Origin: Alkalidesulfovibrio alkalitolerans DSM 16529
GTDB taxonomy: Bacteria; Desulfobacterota; Desulfovibrionia; Desulfovibrionales; Desulfovibrionaceae
DNA length: 64,000 nucleotides
Direction: 5' to 3'
NCBI RefSeq assembly: GCF_000422245.1
Contig: NZ_ATHI01000028.1
Span: 62,001 to 126,000 of the forward strand
Position numbers and translations under genes: made by a program. Each line of letters starts with the position of its first letter. Position 1 is the stretch's first letter. The notes beneath the pieces are model-generated. The model searched no databases, had not been told where the DNA came from, and was given only the letters and a program-made list of their open reading frames with translations. Below, in pieces: positions 47,187 to 55,713 of this stretch.

Positions 47187-48730
47187 ACGGCGACGTGCGG
47201 GTTGAGACCACGACCTATGAGCATTCCCAGGGCGGCATGTGCGTCTTCGAGCACGCGGACGAGCCTTTGGCCGTGGTCATCTTCGGGGCCACGGGCGATC
47301 TGACCTCGCGCAAGCTCTTTCCCGCGCTGTACCGTCTCTTTCGCTACCACGGGCTGCCCGAGAATTTCCTCGTGGTTGGGGCCAGCCGCTCCGATCTCAC
47401 GCACGAGGCGTTTCGGGAGCGCATGCGCGAGGCCCTGCGCGAGCACGGCGAAAAACACATGGATGGCTGGGACGAGATGGCCCGCCGGGTCTTCTACTGC
47501 CCGGTGGCGGATTTCGGCTTGGCCGAGGCCTACGGGCCGCTGGCGGATTTTTTGGACGCCAAGGACCGGGAGCTTTCGCTCGGCGGCAACCGCCTTTTCT
47601 ATCTGGCCGTGCCGCCAGAGGCTTATGAAGACATCGCACGGGGCCTCGGGGCTTCGGGGCTCTCAAGGGAGACCTTGCCCGGCAGAAGCTTCTCGCGCAT
47701 CGTCGTGGAGAAACCTTTTGGCAGCGACCTCGAAACGGCCAAGGCGCTCGACGCCACACTGCACGAGTCGTTTCGCGAGCACCAGATATTCCGCATCGAT
47801 CACTATCTGGCCAAGGAGACCGTGCAAAACGTCATTATGTTGCGTTTCGCCAACTCCATCTTCGAACCGTTGTGGAACAGAAATTACGTGGCCTCGGTGC
47901 ACATCACGGCCGCCGAGAGCCTGGGCGTGGAGCACCGCGCCGGATACTACGAGAAGGCCGGGGTGCTGCGCGACATGTTCCAGAACCACATGATGCAGCT
48001 TCTGGCCCTTTCCGCCATGGAGCCGCCCTCCATTTTCGAGGGCGAGCGCGTGCGCGACGAGAAAACCAAGCTCTACCGGTCGCTCAAGCCCTTTCCCCTG
48101 GACCGGCTGGACGACCATCTGGTGCTCGGCCAGTACGGGGCAGGGGAAATTGACGGCAAAAAGGTTGTCGCCTATGTCGATGAGCCGGGTGTGGCCAAGG
48201 ACTCGCGCATTCCGACCCTGGCCTCGCTCAAGGTCTTCGTGGACAACTGGCGCTGGCAGGGGGTGCCGTTTCATCTCGTTTCGGGCAAACGCCTGCGGGC
48301 CAAGCGGACCGAGATCGCCGTGCAGTTCAAGGAAGTGCCGTGCTCCATGTTCCGGCACATCCTGGGCGACCACATCTCGGCCAACCGGCTCGTTCTCGGG
48401 ATTCAGCCCCGCGAGGAAATCACCCTGAGCTTTCAGACCAAGACGCCCGGCCCCAAGATGTGCCTGCGCACGGTGCGCATGAACTTCGATTACGGGCAGG
48501 GCTACACCGGTCCCGCGCTGGACGCCTACGAAAAGGTGCTCATCGACTGCATGTTGGGCGACCACACGCTGTTCTGGAGGCAGGATGGCGTGGAATTGTG
48601 CTGGAGTTTTCTGACCCCCATACTGAACGAATGCGAGATGAAGGAGCGCCTGTTCGTTTATCCGGCCGGCTCCGACGGCCCGGAACGGATGGCGCGGCTC
48701 CTCGAACGACGGGAGATTCCACGGGCATGA
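47183..48730 (+). CDS. zwf: Glucose-6-phosphate 1-dehydrogenase
   Basis: A 515-residue enzyme with the NADP loop VIFGATGDLTSRKLFPALY, the EKPFG motif in VVEKPFGSDLE, and the active-site RIDHYLAKETVQN. The first 28 residues before the Rossmann loop are an unusual lead. It makes 6-phosphogluconolactone from glucose 6-phosphate. Start ATG 47183 overlaps the gnd stop (ATGA) and its own stop overlaps the pgl ATG in the same way, so the three oxidative pentose-phosphate enzymes are translationally coupled. Order is the reverse of the pathway. Confidence 0.95.
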   Translation: MNGDVRVETTTYEHSQGGMCVFEHADEPLAVVIFGATGDLTSRKLFPALYRLFRYHGLPENFLVVGASRSDLTHEAFRERMREALREHGEKHMDGWDEMARRVFYCPVADFGLAEAYGPLADFLDAKDRELSLGGNRLFYLAVPPEAYEDIARGLGASGLSRETLPGRSFSRIVVEKPFGSDLETAKALDATLHESFREHQIFRIDHYLAKETVQNVIMLRFANSIFEPLWNRNYVASVHITAAESLGVEHRAGYYEKAGVLRDMFQNHMMQLLALSAMEPPSIFEGERVRDEKTKLYRSLKPFPLDRLDDHLVLGQYGAGEIDGKKVVAYVDEPGVAKDSRIPTLASLKVFVDNWRWQGVPFHLVSGKRLRAKRTEIAVQFKEVPCSMFRHILGDHISANRLVLGIQPREEITLSFQTKTPGPKMCLRTVRMNFDYGQGYTGPALDAYEKVLIDCMLGDHTLFWRQDGVELCWSFLTPILNECEMKERLFVYPAGSDGPERMARLLERREIPRA

Positions 48731-49443
48731 AGCGTCACATCGATTTGTGCGAATCGCGCATGGAGTTCGTTTTTGCGGCCGCCCAGGTGGTGGCCGAGGC
48801 GGCGGCCGCAGCCGTGGCCGAGCGCGGCCGGTTCCTCCTGGCCCTTTCGGGCGGCGGCACGCCCTCGCCGCTTTACGACGAGCTTTCGCGCGGCGAGTTC
48901 AGGATTCCCTGGGCCTCGACCCACGTCTTTTTCAGCGACGAACGGGCCGTGCCGCCCGAGGACGAGCGCAGCAACTACCGCATGGCCGCAGATATCCTGC
49001 TCTCGAAGATTCCCCTGCCCGAGGGCAATGTCCACCGCATCCAGGGCGAACGTGGGGCCGTGGACGCGGCCGACGCGGCCGAACGGGACGTGCGCGGATT
49101 CACCGGCGTGGCCGCGCCTCAAATGCCGGTCTTCGATCTCGTGCTTTTGGGCATGGGGGCGGACGGCCACACGGCCTCGCTCTTTCCAGGCTCGGCGGCG
49201 CTCTCGGAGACGGATCGCTGCTTCGTGGCCGCGGCCGCGCCCGATCTCGACCCCCGCGTGGAGCGGGTGACCATGACCCTGCCCTGCATCCGGGCCGCGC
49301 GGCGCGTGGCCGTGCTCACAGGGGCCAAGGGCAAGCGCGAGGCGCTGGAAGCCGCGCTTGCGGGTTGCGAGGAAGGCGACGAGACCTTGCCCGTGGCGCG
49401 CATAAGCGCCAGCGAACACCTCTTCTGGATTATCCGTCCCTGA
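48727..49443 (+). CDS. pgl: 6-phosphogluconolactonase (DevB type)
   Basis: A 238-residue lactonase of the NagB-like fold: LLALSGGGTPSPLYDEL, VFFSDERAVPPEDERSN and LLGMGADGHTASLFPG. It hydrolyses 6-phosphogluconolactone to 6-phosphogluconate, linking Zwf and Gnd. Start ATG 48727 lies in an ATGA overlap with zwf. Last gene of the operon; a repeat element with a T-rich hairpin lies downstream. Confidence 0.94.
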   Translation: MKRHIDLCESRMEFVFAAAQVVAEAAAAAVAERGRFLLALSGGGTPSPLYDELSRGEFRIPWASTHVFFSDERAVPPEDERSNYRMAADILLSKIPLPEGNVHRIQGERGAVDAADAAERDVRGFTGVAAPQMPVFDLVLLGMGADGHTASLFPGSAALSETDRCFVAAAAPDLDPRVERVTMTLPCIRAARRVAVLTGAKGKREALEAALAGCEEGDETLPVARISASEHLFWIIRP

Positions 49444-49702
49444 GGGGAAGACAGCAGGCTCTTCAATCGGCATTTGCGCAGTCCGTTGAAAAAGCGCCAG
49501 ATGTCTTGTTTTGGGGACGGGCTGCGAGAACCAGTTTCAGAAATAACCCCGTTGCGAGAGCGCGCGAGGGAAGCGAGGGCAAGCCGGGGAGGGAGAAACG
49601 CCCGGAGGCGTGGCAGCGCCACGTCGAGGACGTTTTTTTCTTCCCGGTGCCGCCATCGTTTTCCGCAGCCGTTCGCAGCAGGGGAGAGTTTTGAAACTGG
49701 TT
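49444..49702. other. Convergent gap between pgl and serB holding an inverted-repeat element
   Basis: Most of this 259-base gap is a 178-base element with 13-base terminal inverted repeats. The remaining 83 bases next to pgl include GTTGAAAAAGCGCCAGATG, which looks like a decayed piece of the CTGCTGAAAAAGCCCCATCTG end of the element at 45949. No gene is seen. Confidence 0.55.
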
Positions 49703-49704
49703 CT
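49527..49704. repeat. 178-base element with 13-base perfect terminal inverted repeats (MITE-like)
   Basis: AGAACCAGTTTCA (49527-49539) is matched exactly, inverted, by TGAAACTGGTTCT (49692-49704). Imperfect complementarity continues inward. The centre has GC-rich hairpins, including CGTGGC-AGC-GCCACG. There is no reading frame of note. The right end overlaps the stop codon of serB. It resembles a small non-autonomous mobile element, but no flanking duplication or transposase is visible. Confidence 0.75.
49621..49639 (+). terminator. Possible terminator of pgl inside the repeat element
   Basis: ACGTC-GAG-GACGT followed by a run of seven T. It lies 178 bases after pgl and overlaps a stronger competing hairpin, so its strength is uncertain. 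Confidence 0.4.
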
Positions 49705-50917
49705 AAGACATTGTGTCGCGTTCGCGCAGGCCGATCAGGAAGAGGATCGAGTCCAGGCCCAGGGTGGAGATGGACTGGCGCGCCCCGGCCTTGACCACCG
49801 GCTTGGCGTGGAACGCGATGCCAAGGCCCGCGAGGTTCAGCATGGGCAGGTCGTTCGCGCCGTCGCCCACGGCGATGACCTGTTGCAGGCTGATCTGCTC
49901 GCGCTCGGCGATCTCGCGCAATATCTCGGCCTTCCTGGCCGCATCAACCACCTGGCCGACCACCTCGCCCGTGACAGCGCCGTCGCGGACTTCGAGTTCG
50001 TTGGCGTAGAGGTAGTCGATGCCCAGGCGTTGCTGCAACTTCCTGCCGAACCAGGAGAAGCCGCCGGAGATGATGGCGATCTTGTAGCCGAAGCGCTTGA
50101 GGTTGGTTATCAGTCGCTCCGCGCCCTCGGTCATGGGAATGCGCTCGGCCACGCGGGCCAGGGCCGTTTCGGGCAGTCCCTTGAGCAGCCGCAGGCGGCG
50201 GCGGAAGCTCTCCTGGAAGTCTATCTCGCCGCGCATGGCCGCCTCGGTGATGGCCGCGACCTGCTCGCCCACCCCGGCTTCCTTGGCCAGCTCGTCGATG
50301 ACCTCGGCCTGGATCAGGGTCGAGTCCATGTCGAAGGCCACGAGCCTTCTGTTGCGGCGGAAGACGTTGTCCTCCTGCAGGGCGATGTCCACGCCCATCT
50401 CCTGGGCGATGCGCAGGAACTCGCCGCGCAGGGCCTCGGGATCGCGAGGGCGGCCTTGAACGAAGAATTCCACGCAGGCGGGCTTGGCGTCGGCGGCCTG
50501 GGTCAGTGGCGCGCGGCCAGAGAGTCTGGTCACGACCTCGATGTTCATGCCGTGCTCGTGCAGGGCCCGGGTCAGCGCGGCCACCTGGCCGGAGGAGATC
50601 GACCTGCCGATGAGGGTCACGATGTGGCGTTGCCGCTCTTCCAGCGCCGCCCAGCGGGTGTATTCGTCCTCGGTCACGGGGATGCACTTCAGGTTCATGC
50701 CCAACTCGTGGGCCAGGAAGAGCAGATCCTTGACCACGGGCGCGGATTCCGAGCTTTTCGGCACGCGCACCAGGATGCCCAGGGAGAGCATGTCCAGGAT
50801 GATGGCCTGCCCCATGTCCAGGATTTCGAGGTCGTAGCGTGCCATGCGCTCCGTGAGCGCGGCGGCCAGGCCGGGGCGGTCCTCGCCCGCGACCTGGAAG
50901 AGGAGGAGTTCGTTCAT
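49703..50917 (-). CDS. serB: Phosphoserine phosphatase SerB with N-terminal ACT region
   Basis: A 404-residue enzyme. Residues 1-180 hold two ACT-like regions (LLFQVAGEDRPGLAAALTER and HIVTLIGRSISSGQVAALTR), and the HAD phosphatase follows with VAFDMDSTLIQAEVID, IAIISGGFSWFG and VGDGANDLPMLNLAG. It makes serine from phosphoserine, with the ACT part probably giving serine feedback. I choose ATG 50917 (MNELLLFQVAG). The last codons are ATG TCT TAG, and the AG of the stop already belongs to the terminal repeat of the adjacent mobile-like element. Confidence 0.94.
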   Translation of the reverse strand: MNELLLFQVAGEDRPGLAAALTERMARYDLEILDMGQAIILDMLSLGILVRVPKSSESAPVVKDLLFLAHELGMNLKCIPVTEDEYTRWAALEERQRHIVTLIGRSISSGQVAALTRALHEHGMNIEVVTRLSGRAPLTQAADAKPACVEFFVQGRPRDPEALRGEFLRIAQEMGVDIALQEDNVFRRNRRLVAFDMDSTLIQAEVIDELAKEAGVGEQVAAITEAAMRGEIDFQESFRRRLRLLKGLPETALARVAERIPMTEGAERLITNLKRFGYKIAIISGGFSWFGRKLQQRLGIDYLYANELEVRDGAVTGEVVGQVVDAARKAEILREIAEREQISLQQVIAVGDGANDLPMLNLAGLGIAFHAKPVVKAGARQSISTLGLDSILFLIGLRERDTMS

Positions 50918-51058
50918 CTGTTCTGTGGCTCCTTGCGGCGTGCCGGGGGAATCTTCCACAAATCGCGACCACGGTAAAGGGCAGTCGTGCGCTGTGAGGG
51001 AGGTCGATTTCATGGCGCTCATTGCGGCTCGTCCGCGATTGGGCTAGAGTCCGCGCGG

Positions 51059-51697
51059 ATGAACGGGATTATGGATGGAGAACCGCACTTTCGCTCGCTC
51101 GTGACGCGCACCCGAAGCTGCCGCCGCTTCCGCCGGGAGCGGAAGGTGCCCTTGCAGACGTTGCGCGATCTCGTTGACCTGGCCAGGCTCGCGGCCTCGG
51201 GCGCGAACCTGCAACCCCTCAAGTACGTCATCGTGAACGAGCCCTCGCTGTGCGCCGAGGTCTTCGCGCATCTCGCCTGGGCGGCGTATCTCAAGGACTG
51301 GAAAGGGCCTGCCGAGGACGAGCGGCCGTCCGCCTACGTGATCGTGCTGCACGATCGCTTAGTGAGCGCTTCGCCCGGCTGCGACCACGGCTTCGCGGTC
51401 CAGAACCTGCTGCTTGGGGCCACGGCGGCGGGCCTTGGCGGTTGCGTGATCGGCTCGGTGCGCGACAAGGTGGGGCTCTCCGGTACGCTTGGCCTGCCCG
51501 AAAATTTCGAGATGCTGCTGGTCGTGGCCCTGGGAGAACCGGCGGAAACGATCGTTTTGGAAGAGGCGGCCCATGGCGGGTCGATCAAATACTGGCGCGA
51601 CGAGGAAGACAGGCACCACGTGCCCAAGCGGCCCCTGGCCGAGGTCCTTGTCGCCGAAAACCCCACGCCCCGAAAATCCGGCGCAACGCCCGGATAG
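51059..51697 (+). CDS. Nitroreductase family protein
   Basis: A 212-residue FMN-dependent oxidoreductase. TRSCRRFRRERKVPLQTL is the N-terminal FMN-phosphate contact of the family, with ARLAASGANLQPLKYVIV and QNLLLGATAAGLGGCVIG following. Substrates vary widely in this family (nitroaromatics, quinones, flavins), so no specific reaction is claimed. Divergent from serB by 141 bases and followed by rsfS on the same strand, 32 bases away. The C-terminal 30 residues are charged and not typical. Confidence 0.85.
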   Translation: MNGIMDGEPHFRSLVTRTRSCRRFRRERKVPLQTLRDLVDLARLAASGANLQPLKYVIVNEPSLCAEVFAHLAWAAYLKDWKGPAEDERPSAYVIVLHDRLVSASPGCDHGFAVQNLLLGATAAGLGGCVIGSVRDKVGLSGTLGLPENFEMLLVVALGEPAETIVLEEAAHGGSIKYWRDEEDRHHVPKRPLAEVLVAENPTPRKSGATPG

Positions 51698-51729
51698 ACC
51701 CGCGAGGGCATGCAAGGCACGGACACCTG

Positions 51730-52140
51730 ATGGTCAAGAAAAAGAAGAATTCGAGAGGCACGTATCTGGACATCCCCACGCACGAGAAGGCCACGCTCGT
51801 GGCCCGGTGGCTCAGCGACAAGAAGGCCGCCGACGTGACGGTCCTGGACGTGGCCGGGGTCTGCCCCATCGCTGAAATGCTCGTCCTGGCAACGGCCACC
51901 AGCCCCCGCCACGCCAAGGGTCTGGCCGCCCACGTGCTCGACCAAACGGCCGAGGCGAACATCGAATACCTCGGCATGGAAGGGCAGAAGGAGGGCGCCT
52001 GGATACTCGTCGATCTGAACGACGTGCTCGTGCACCTCTTCACCGGGGAGAAACGCGACCTGTACGACCTGGAAGGCTTGTGGGCCGAAGGGCAGAGGGT
52101 GGAGTTGCCCGAGGGATTGTGCGGTGAGCGCGACGCATAG
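51730..52140 (+). CDS. rsfS: Ribosomal silencing factor RsfS
   Basis: A 136-residue protein of the RsfS/Iojap family. The core runs KKAADVTVLDVAGVCPIAEM, VLATATSPRHAKGLA, EGQKEGAWILVDLNDVLVHLF and the final Tyr-Asp-Leu-Glu region YDLEGLWAEG. It binds uL14 on the large subunit and prevents subunit joining under starvation. Preceded by a Lys-rich MVKKKKNSRG lead. The gpmI start lies inside its last 17 bases, so expression is coupled. Confidence 0.93.
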   Translation: MVKKKKNSRGTYLDIPTHEKATLVARWLSDKKAADVTVLDVAGVCPIAEMLVLATATSPRHAKGLAAHVLDQTAEANIEYLGMEGQKEGAWILVDLNDVLVHLFTGEKRDLYDLEGLWAEGQRVELPEGLCGERDA

Positions 52141-53671
52141 GCCCCTCGTCCTCCTCATTCTGGACGGCTGGGGCATCGCGCCCGAAGGGCGGGGCAACGC
52201 CGTGGCCTGCGCGGACATGGCGGCCGTGAAGGAGCTTTTCGCCCGCTGGCCGCACACGGAGCTTGCCTGCTCCGGGCTCGACGTGGGCCTGCCGCCCGGC
52301 TTCATGGGCAACTCCGAGGTCGGCCACATGAACATCGGCGCGGGCCGCGTGGTCTATCAGGACATGACGCGCATCGACCTAGCCATCGAGGACGGCTCGT
52401 TCTACGAGAACCCCGCCTTTCTCGACGCCATAGCTAAGGCCAAGACCTCTGGCGGGCGACTTCACCTGATGGGGCTTCTCTCCGACGGCGGCGTGCACAG
52501 CCACGTCGAGCATCTTTTCGCGCTCCTGCGCCTGGCCAAACGCGAAGGCGTCGAGGCTCTGGTTCACTGCTTCATGGACGGCCGCGACACCGCGCCGCGC
52601 GCCGGACGCGGCTACATGCAACGGCTTTTGGAGTTCATGGCGCGCGAGGGAGCGGGCAGCGTGGCCTCGGTCTGCGGCCGTTTCTACGCCATGGACCGCG
52701 ACAAGCGCTTCGAGCGTGTGCAAAAGGCCTACGAAATGCTTGTGCAGGGAGTTGGCGAGCGTGCCCCGGACGCGCTTTCGGCCATCGACCGGGCCTACGC
52801 CGCGGACCAGTCGGACGAGTTCATCCCGCCCACGCCCATCGCGGCCGAGGGGCAGAAGCCGCAATGCCTTCGCGACGGCGACGCCCTGATCTTCTTCAAC
52901 TTCCGGGCGGACCGGGCGCGCGAGATCAGCCAGAGCATCTTCGATCCGAACTTCGAGGGATTTGCGCGCGCAACACGGCCGCTTCTTTCGGCCTTCGCCT
53001 CCATGACCCGCTACGAGGCCTCCTTTCCGCTCGCCGTGGCCTTCGGGCCGCAGGACGTGCGCTCGACCCTGGGCGAGGTCGCGGCCGAGGCCGGACTCAG
53101 GCAACTGCGCATCGCGGAGACCGAGAAGTACGCCCACGTGACCTTCTTCCTCAACTGCGGCCGCGAGGAGCCCTTTCCCGGCGAGGAGCGCATCCTGGTG
53201 CCGAGTCCGCGCGAGGTGGCGACCTACGACCTGAAGCCCGAGATGAGCGCCCCGGAGGTCACGCGGCGGTTGATCGAGGACCTGGACAAGTACGACCTTG
53301 TGGTCTGCAACCTGGCCAACCTGGACATGGTGGGCCACACCGGAGTCATGGAGGCGGCCATGGCCGCCTGCCGCGTGGTGGACGGCTGCGTGGACAAGAT
53401 CGCCCAGGCCGTGCTCGCGCGGGGCGGCTGCCTGCTGCTCACGGCCGACCACGGCAATTCGGAGGAGATGATCGGCCCCGACGGCGGTCCGCAGACCTCA
53501 CACAGCGTCAATCCCGTGCCCTTCCTGCTGGCAGGGGAGGGATTGACGACGGCGCGCCTGCGCGCGGGCGGACGGCTGGCCGACATCGCGCCCACGGCCC
53601 TGGCGATTCTGGGCCTTGCGCAGCCTCAGGCCATGACCGGAACGAGCCTGATCGAAAAGGGAGCAGCATGA
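52124..53671 (+). CDS. gpmI: 2,3-bisphosphoglycerate-independent phosphoglycerate mutase
   Basis: A 515-residue alkaline-phosphatase superfamily enzyme. LVLLILDGWGIAPEGRGNAV carries the first Mn ligand, GNSEVGHMNIGAGRVVYQD holds the catalytic Ser, FMDGRDTAPRAG and YAMDRDKRFERVQKA bind substrate, and LLTADHGNSEEM supplies metal ligands. It interconverts 3- and 2-phosphoglycerate. The start is GTG 52124, within rsfS. The stop overlaps the next gene (ATGA). Confidence 0.96.
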   Translation: MSATHRPLVLLILDGWGIAPEGRGNAVACADMAAVKELFARWPHTELACSGLDVGLPPGFMGNSEVGHMNIGAGRVVYQDMTRIDLAIEDGSFYENPAFLDAIAKAKTSGGRLHLMGLLSDGGVHSHVEHLFALLRLAKREGVEALVHCFMDGRDTAPRAGRGYMQRLLEFMAREGAGSVASVCGRFYAMDRDKRFERVQKAYEMLVQGVGERAPDALSAIDRAYAADQSDEFIPPTPIAAEGQKPQCLRDGDALIFFNFRADRAREISQSIFDPNFEGFARATRPLLSAFASMTRYEASFPLAVAFGPQDVRSTLGEVAAEAGLRQLRIAETEKYAHVTFFLNCGREEPFPGEERILVPSPREVATYDLKPEMSAPEVTRRLIEDLDKYDLVVCNLANLDMVGHTGVMEAAMAACRVVDGCVDKIAQAVLARGGCLLLTADHGNSEEMIGPDGGPQTSHSVNPVPFLLAGEGLTTARLRAGGRLADIAPTALAILGLAQPQAMTGTSLIEKGAA

Positions 53672-53910
53672 GCGAGACGCAAAAGCCCGTCACCCCGGTC
53701 AAGCCCACGGGCCTGGAACTGATCTACCTCTACGCCTGCCCCTTCTGCGGCCGGGAGGTGCCGGTCATATCGCCCACGAGCCCGGCCGTGGCCAAATGCG
53801 ACGCCTGCCGCAAGGGATTTCCCATCGTGCCCGTGGACGAACGCACCGTGCGCTACATAAAGCTCATGCTCCACGGCGGCAGCGCGGGCATTGATCCCGA
53901 CTTTTTGTAG
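53668..53910 (+). CDS. Small zinc-ribbon protein (80 aa)
   Basis: The protein has two CxxC knuckles, ACPFCGREV and KCDACRKGF, 17 residues apart, forming a zinc ribbon, between a flexible N-terminus and a conserved-looking tail (VRYIKLMLHGG). No DNA-binding helix is evident. Its ATG overlaps the gpmI stop (ATGA), so it is part of that operon. I do not recognise a named family; an RNA- or protein-binding role is a guess only. Confidence 0.75.
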   Translation: MSETQKPVTPVKPTGLELIYLYACPFCGREVPVISPTSPAVAKCDACRKGFPIVPVDERTVRYIKLMLHGGSAGIDPDFL

Positions 53911-53928
53911 CCGCGAAGGCGCATTGCC

Positions 53929-54921
53929 GTGCCAAGCCTCCTGTATCTGACCCAATCGGGCGAGACGCTCCCCTCGGTGCGGTTTCGGGTCGCGCCGTTC
54001 GTGGTCAAGGCGCGTGAACGCGGCATCGAGGCCTCGTTCAGGGTCATTCCCAAGGGCGCGCTGGCGCGGATCCCCTTCTTTTTCGGCCTGCCGCGCGCCG
54101 ACGTGCTGGTGCTGCAGAAAAAGCTGCTCAATCCCTTGGATCTGGCCTTGGCCGCGCGCGTGGGCAGGCGCTTCGTCTATGATTTCGATGACGCGGTCTG
54201 GACCTCGCATCCGAACGTCTTGGACCCGGCCCGGCGCGAGCGCGAACGCGCCAAACAGGAGCCGCGCTTTCAGGCCGTGTGCCGCCGCGCCGACCTCGTC
54301 ATCGCGGGCAATTCGTTCCTGGCCGGACGGGCCAGGGAATTCGCCGCGAAGGTGGAGATACTGCCCACGCCGCTCGACACCGACGTCTACGTTCCCGGCG
54401 GACGAGACAGAGCGGGGCTTCCTGTGGTGGGCTGGATGGGCACGGCTTGCAACCAGTTTTTCCTGCCCGAGATTTTCGAGGCGCTTCGTCCTTTGGCGGA
54501 GCGCATGCGCCTGCACGTCGTCTCGGACGAGCCGTATGCGGGCGAAGGCGCGGACTTCGAAGCCTGGAGTCCCACGCGCGAGATCGCGCAGCTTCAGGCC
54601 ATGGACATCGGCCTCATGCCGCTTTCCGACGACGAGTACACACGCGGCAAGTGCGGCTTCAAGCTCTTGCAGTACATGGCCTGCGGTGCGGTGCCCGTGG
54701 CCTCGGACGTGGGCTTCAACCGAGAGATCGTGGAGCACGGCCGCACGGGTTTCCTGGTCCGCGAGCCCGGCGAGTGGCGCGAGGCCGTGGCGCTTTTGCT
54801 GGACGATCCCGCGCGCCGCGCGGACATGGCGCTGGCCGCGCGCGAGGCGGTCGTGGCCCGTTTTTCCCTGGCCGCCTCGGCCCAAAGACTCTTCACCATC
54901 CTTGGATTCACGGAGGCATGA
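53929..54921 (+). CDS. Glycosyltransferase (GT4-like GT-B)
   Basis: A 330-residue enzyme starting with GTG 53929. The opening SLLYLTQSGETLPSVRFRV and RFVYDFDDAVWTS (a DFDD motif common in GT4 enzymes of O-antigen clusters) are followed by LVIAGNSFLAGRA, VVGWMGTACNQFFL and the donor-site segment MPLSDDEYTRGKCGFKLLQYMACGAVPV. It should add a sugar to a cell-surface glycan precursor in the cytoplasm. It sits 18 bases after the zinc-ribbon gene and immediately before an aldolase gene, linking the gpmI operon with the sugar-acid genes. Confidence 0.82.
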   Translation: MPSLLYLTQSGETLPSVRFRVAPFVVKARERGIEASFRVIPKGALARIPFFFGLPRADVLVLQKKLLNPLDLALAARVGRRFVYDFDDAVWTSHPNVLDPARRERERAKQEPRFQAVCRRADLVIAGNSFLAGRAREFAAKVEILPTPLDTDVYVPGGRDRAGLPVVGWMGTACNQFFLPEIFEALRPLAERMRLHVVSDEPYAGEGADFEAWSPTREIAQLQAMDIGLMPLSDDEYTRGKCGFKLLQYMACGAVPVASDVGFNREIVEHGRTGFLVREPGEWREAVALLLDDPARRADMALAAREAVVARFSLAASAQRLFTILGFTEA

Positions 54922-54923
54922 AC

Positions 54924-55694
54924 ATGGCGTCTCTCAAGAAAATACTGACTTCGGGCGGTTCGGCGCTCGGTTCCTGGCTGACCCTGCCGAGCCCGGCCAT
55001 CGCCGAGATCATGGCCCGCGCGGGCTACGACTGGCTGGCCTGCGACCTCGAACACGCCTCGCTTACGCTTTCGGAGTGCGCGGAACTCATGCGCGCCGCG
55101 TCCCTGGCCGGGGCCACGCCGTTGGTCCGCCTTTCGGACAACGATCCCATACAGATCAAACGGGTCATGGACGCCGGGGCGCAGGGCATCATCGTGCCCA
55201 TGGTCTTGAACGCGGAGCAGGCTAGGGCCGCAGTGGCCGCCATGCACTATCCGCCGCGCGGCACGCGGGGCGTGGGCCTTTTCCGCGCCCAGGGCTACGG
55301 CGCGAGCTTTCCCGAATACAAGCGCTGGCTGGCCGAGGAATCGGTGTGCATCGTGCAGATCGAGCACATCGAGGCCGTGCGCAATCTCGAATCCATCCTG
55401 GCCGTGGACGGCGTGGACGGCTACATTGTGGGACCCTACGACCTCTCGGCCTCGCTCGGCTTCCCCGGCGAGTTCGACCGGCCCGAGGTTCAGGCGGCCC
55501 TGGCCGAGATCGAGGCCAAGGGGCCGTTTTCGGGCAAGGCTCCGGGCATCCACGTGGTAGAGCCCGACCCGGAGACGTTCGCCCGCCGTCTGGCCCAGGG
55601 CTATCGTTTCGTGGCCTACAGCCTGGACATCCGCATGCTGGACGCGAGTTCGCGCCAGGGTGTGGCGACTTTCAACCAACACATGAAGAAATAG
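54924..55694 (+). CDS. HpcH/HpaI family aldolase
   Basis: A 256-residue class II pyruvate aldolase. GSWLTLPSPAIAEIMARAG and CDLEHASLTL (catalytic His) open the barrel; PLVRLSDND holds the substrate-carboxylate Arg; VQIEHIEAVRN and GPYDLSASLG supply the metal Glu and Asp. Such enzymes join pyruvate reversibly to an aldehyde, giving a 4-hydroxy-2-oxo acid. Two ATGs are possible: 54918 overlaps the previous stop, but GGAGG is 7 bases before 54924, which I prefer. It precedes a KdsB-like gene by 19 bases, so its product may be the keto-deoxy acid that is activated. Confidence 0.88.
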   Translation: MASLKKILTSGGSALGSWLTLPSPAIAEIMARAGYDWLACDLEHASLTLSECAELMRAASLAGATPLVRLSDNDPIQIKRVMDAGAQGIIVPMVLNAEQARAAVAAMHYPPRGTRGVGLFRAQGYGASFPEYKRWLAEESVCIVQIEHIEAVRNLESILAVDGVDGYIVGPYDLSASLGFPGEFDRPEVQAALAEIEAKGPFSGKAPGIHVVEPDPETFARRLAQGYRFVAYSLDIRMLDASSRQGVATFNQHMKK

Positions 55695-55713
55695 GACACG
55701 GGAGCACGCCGCA

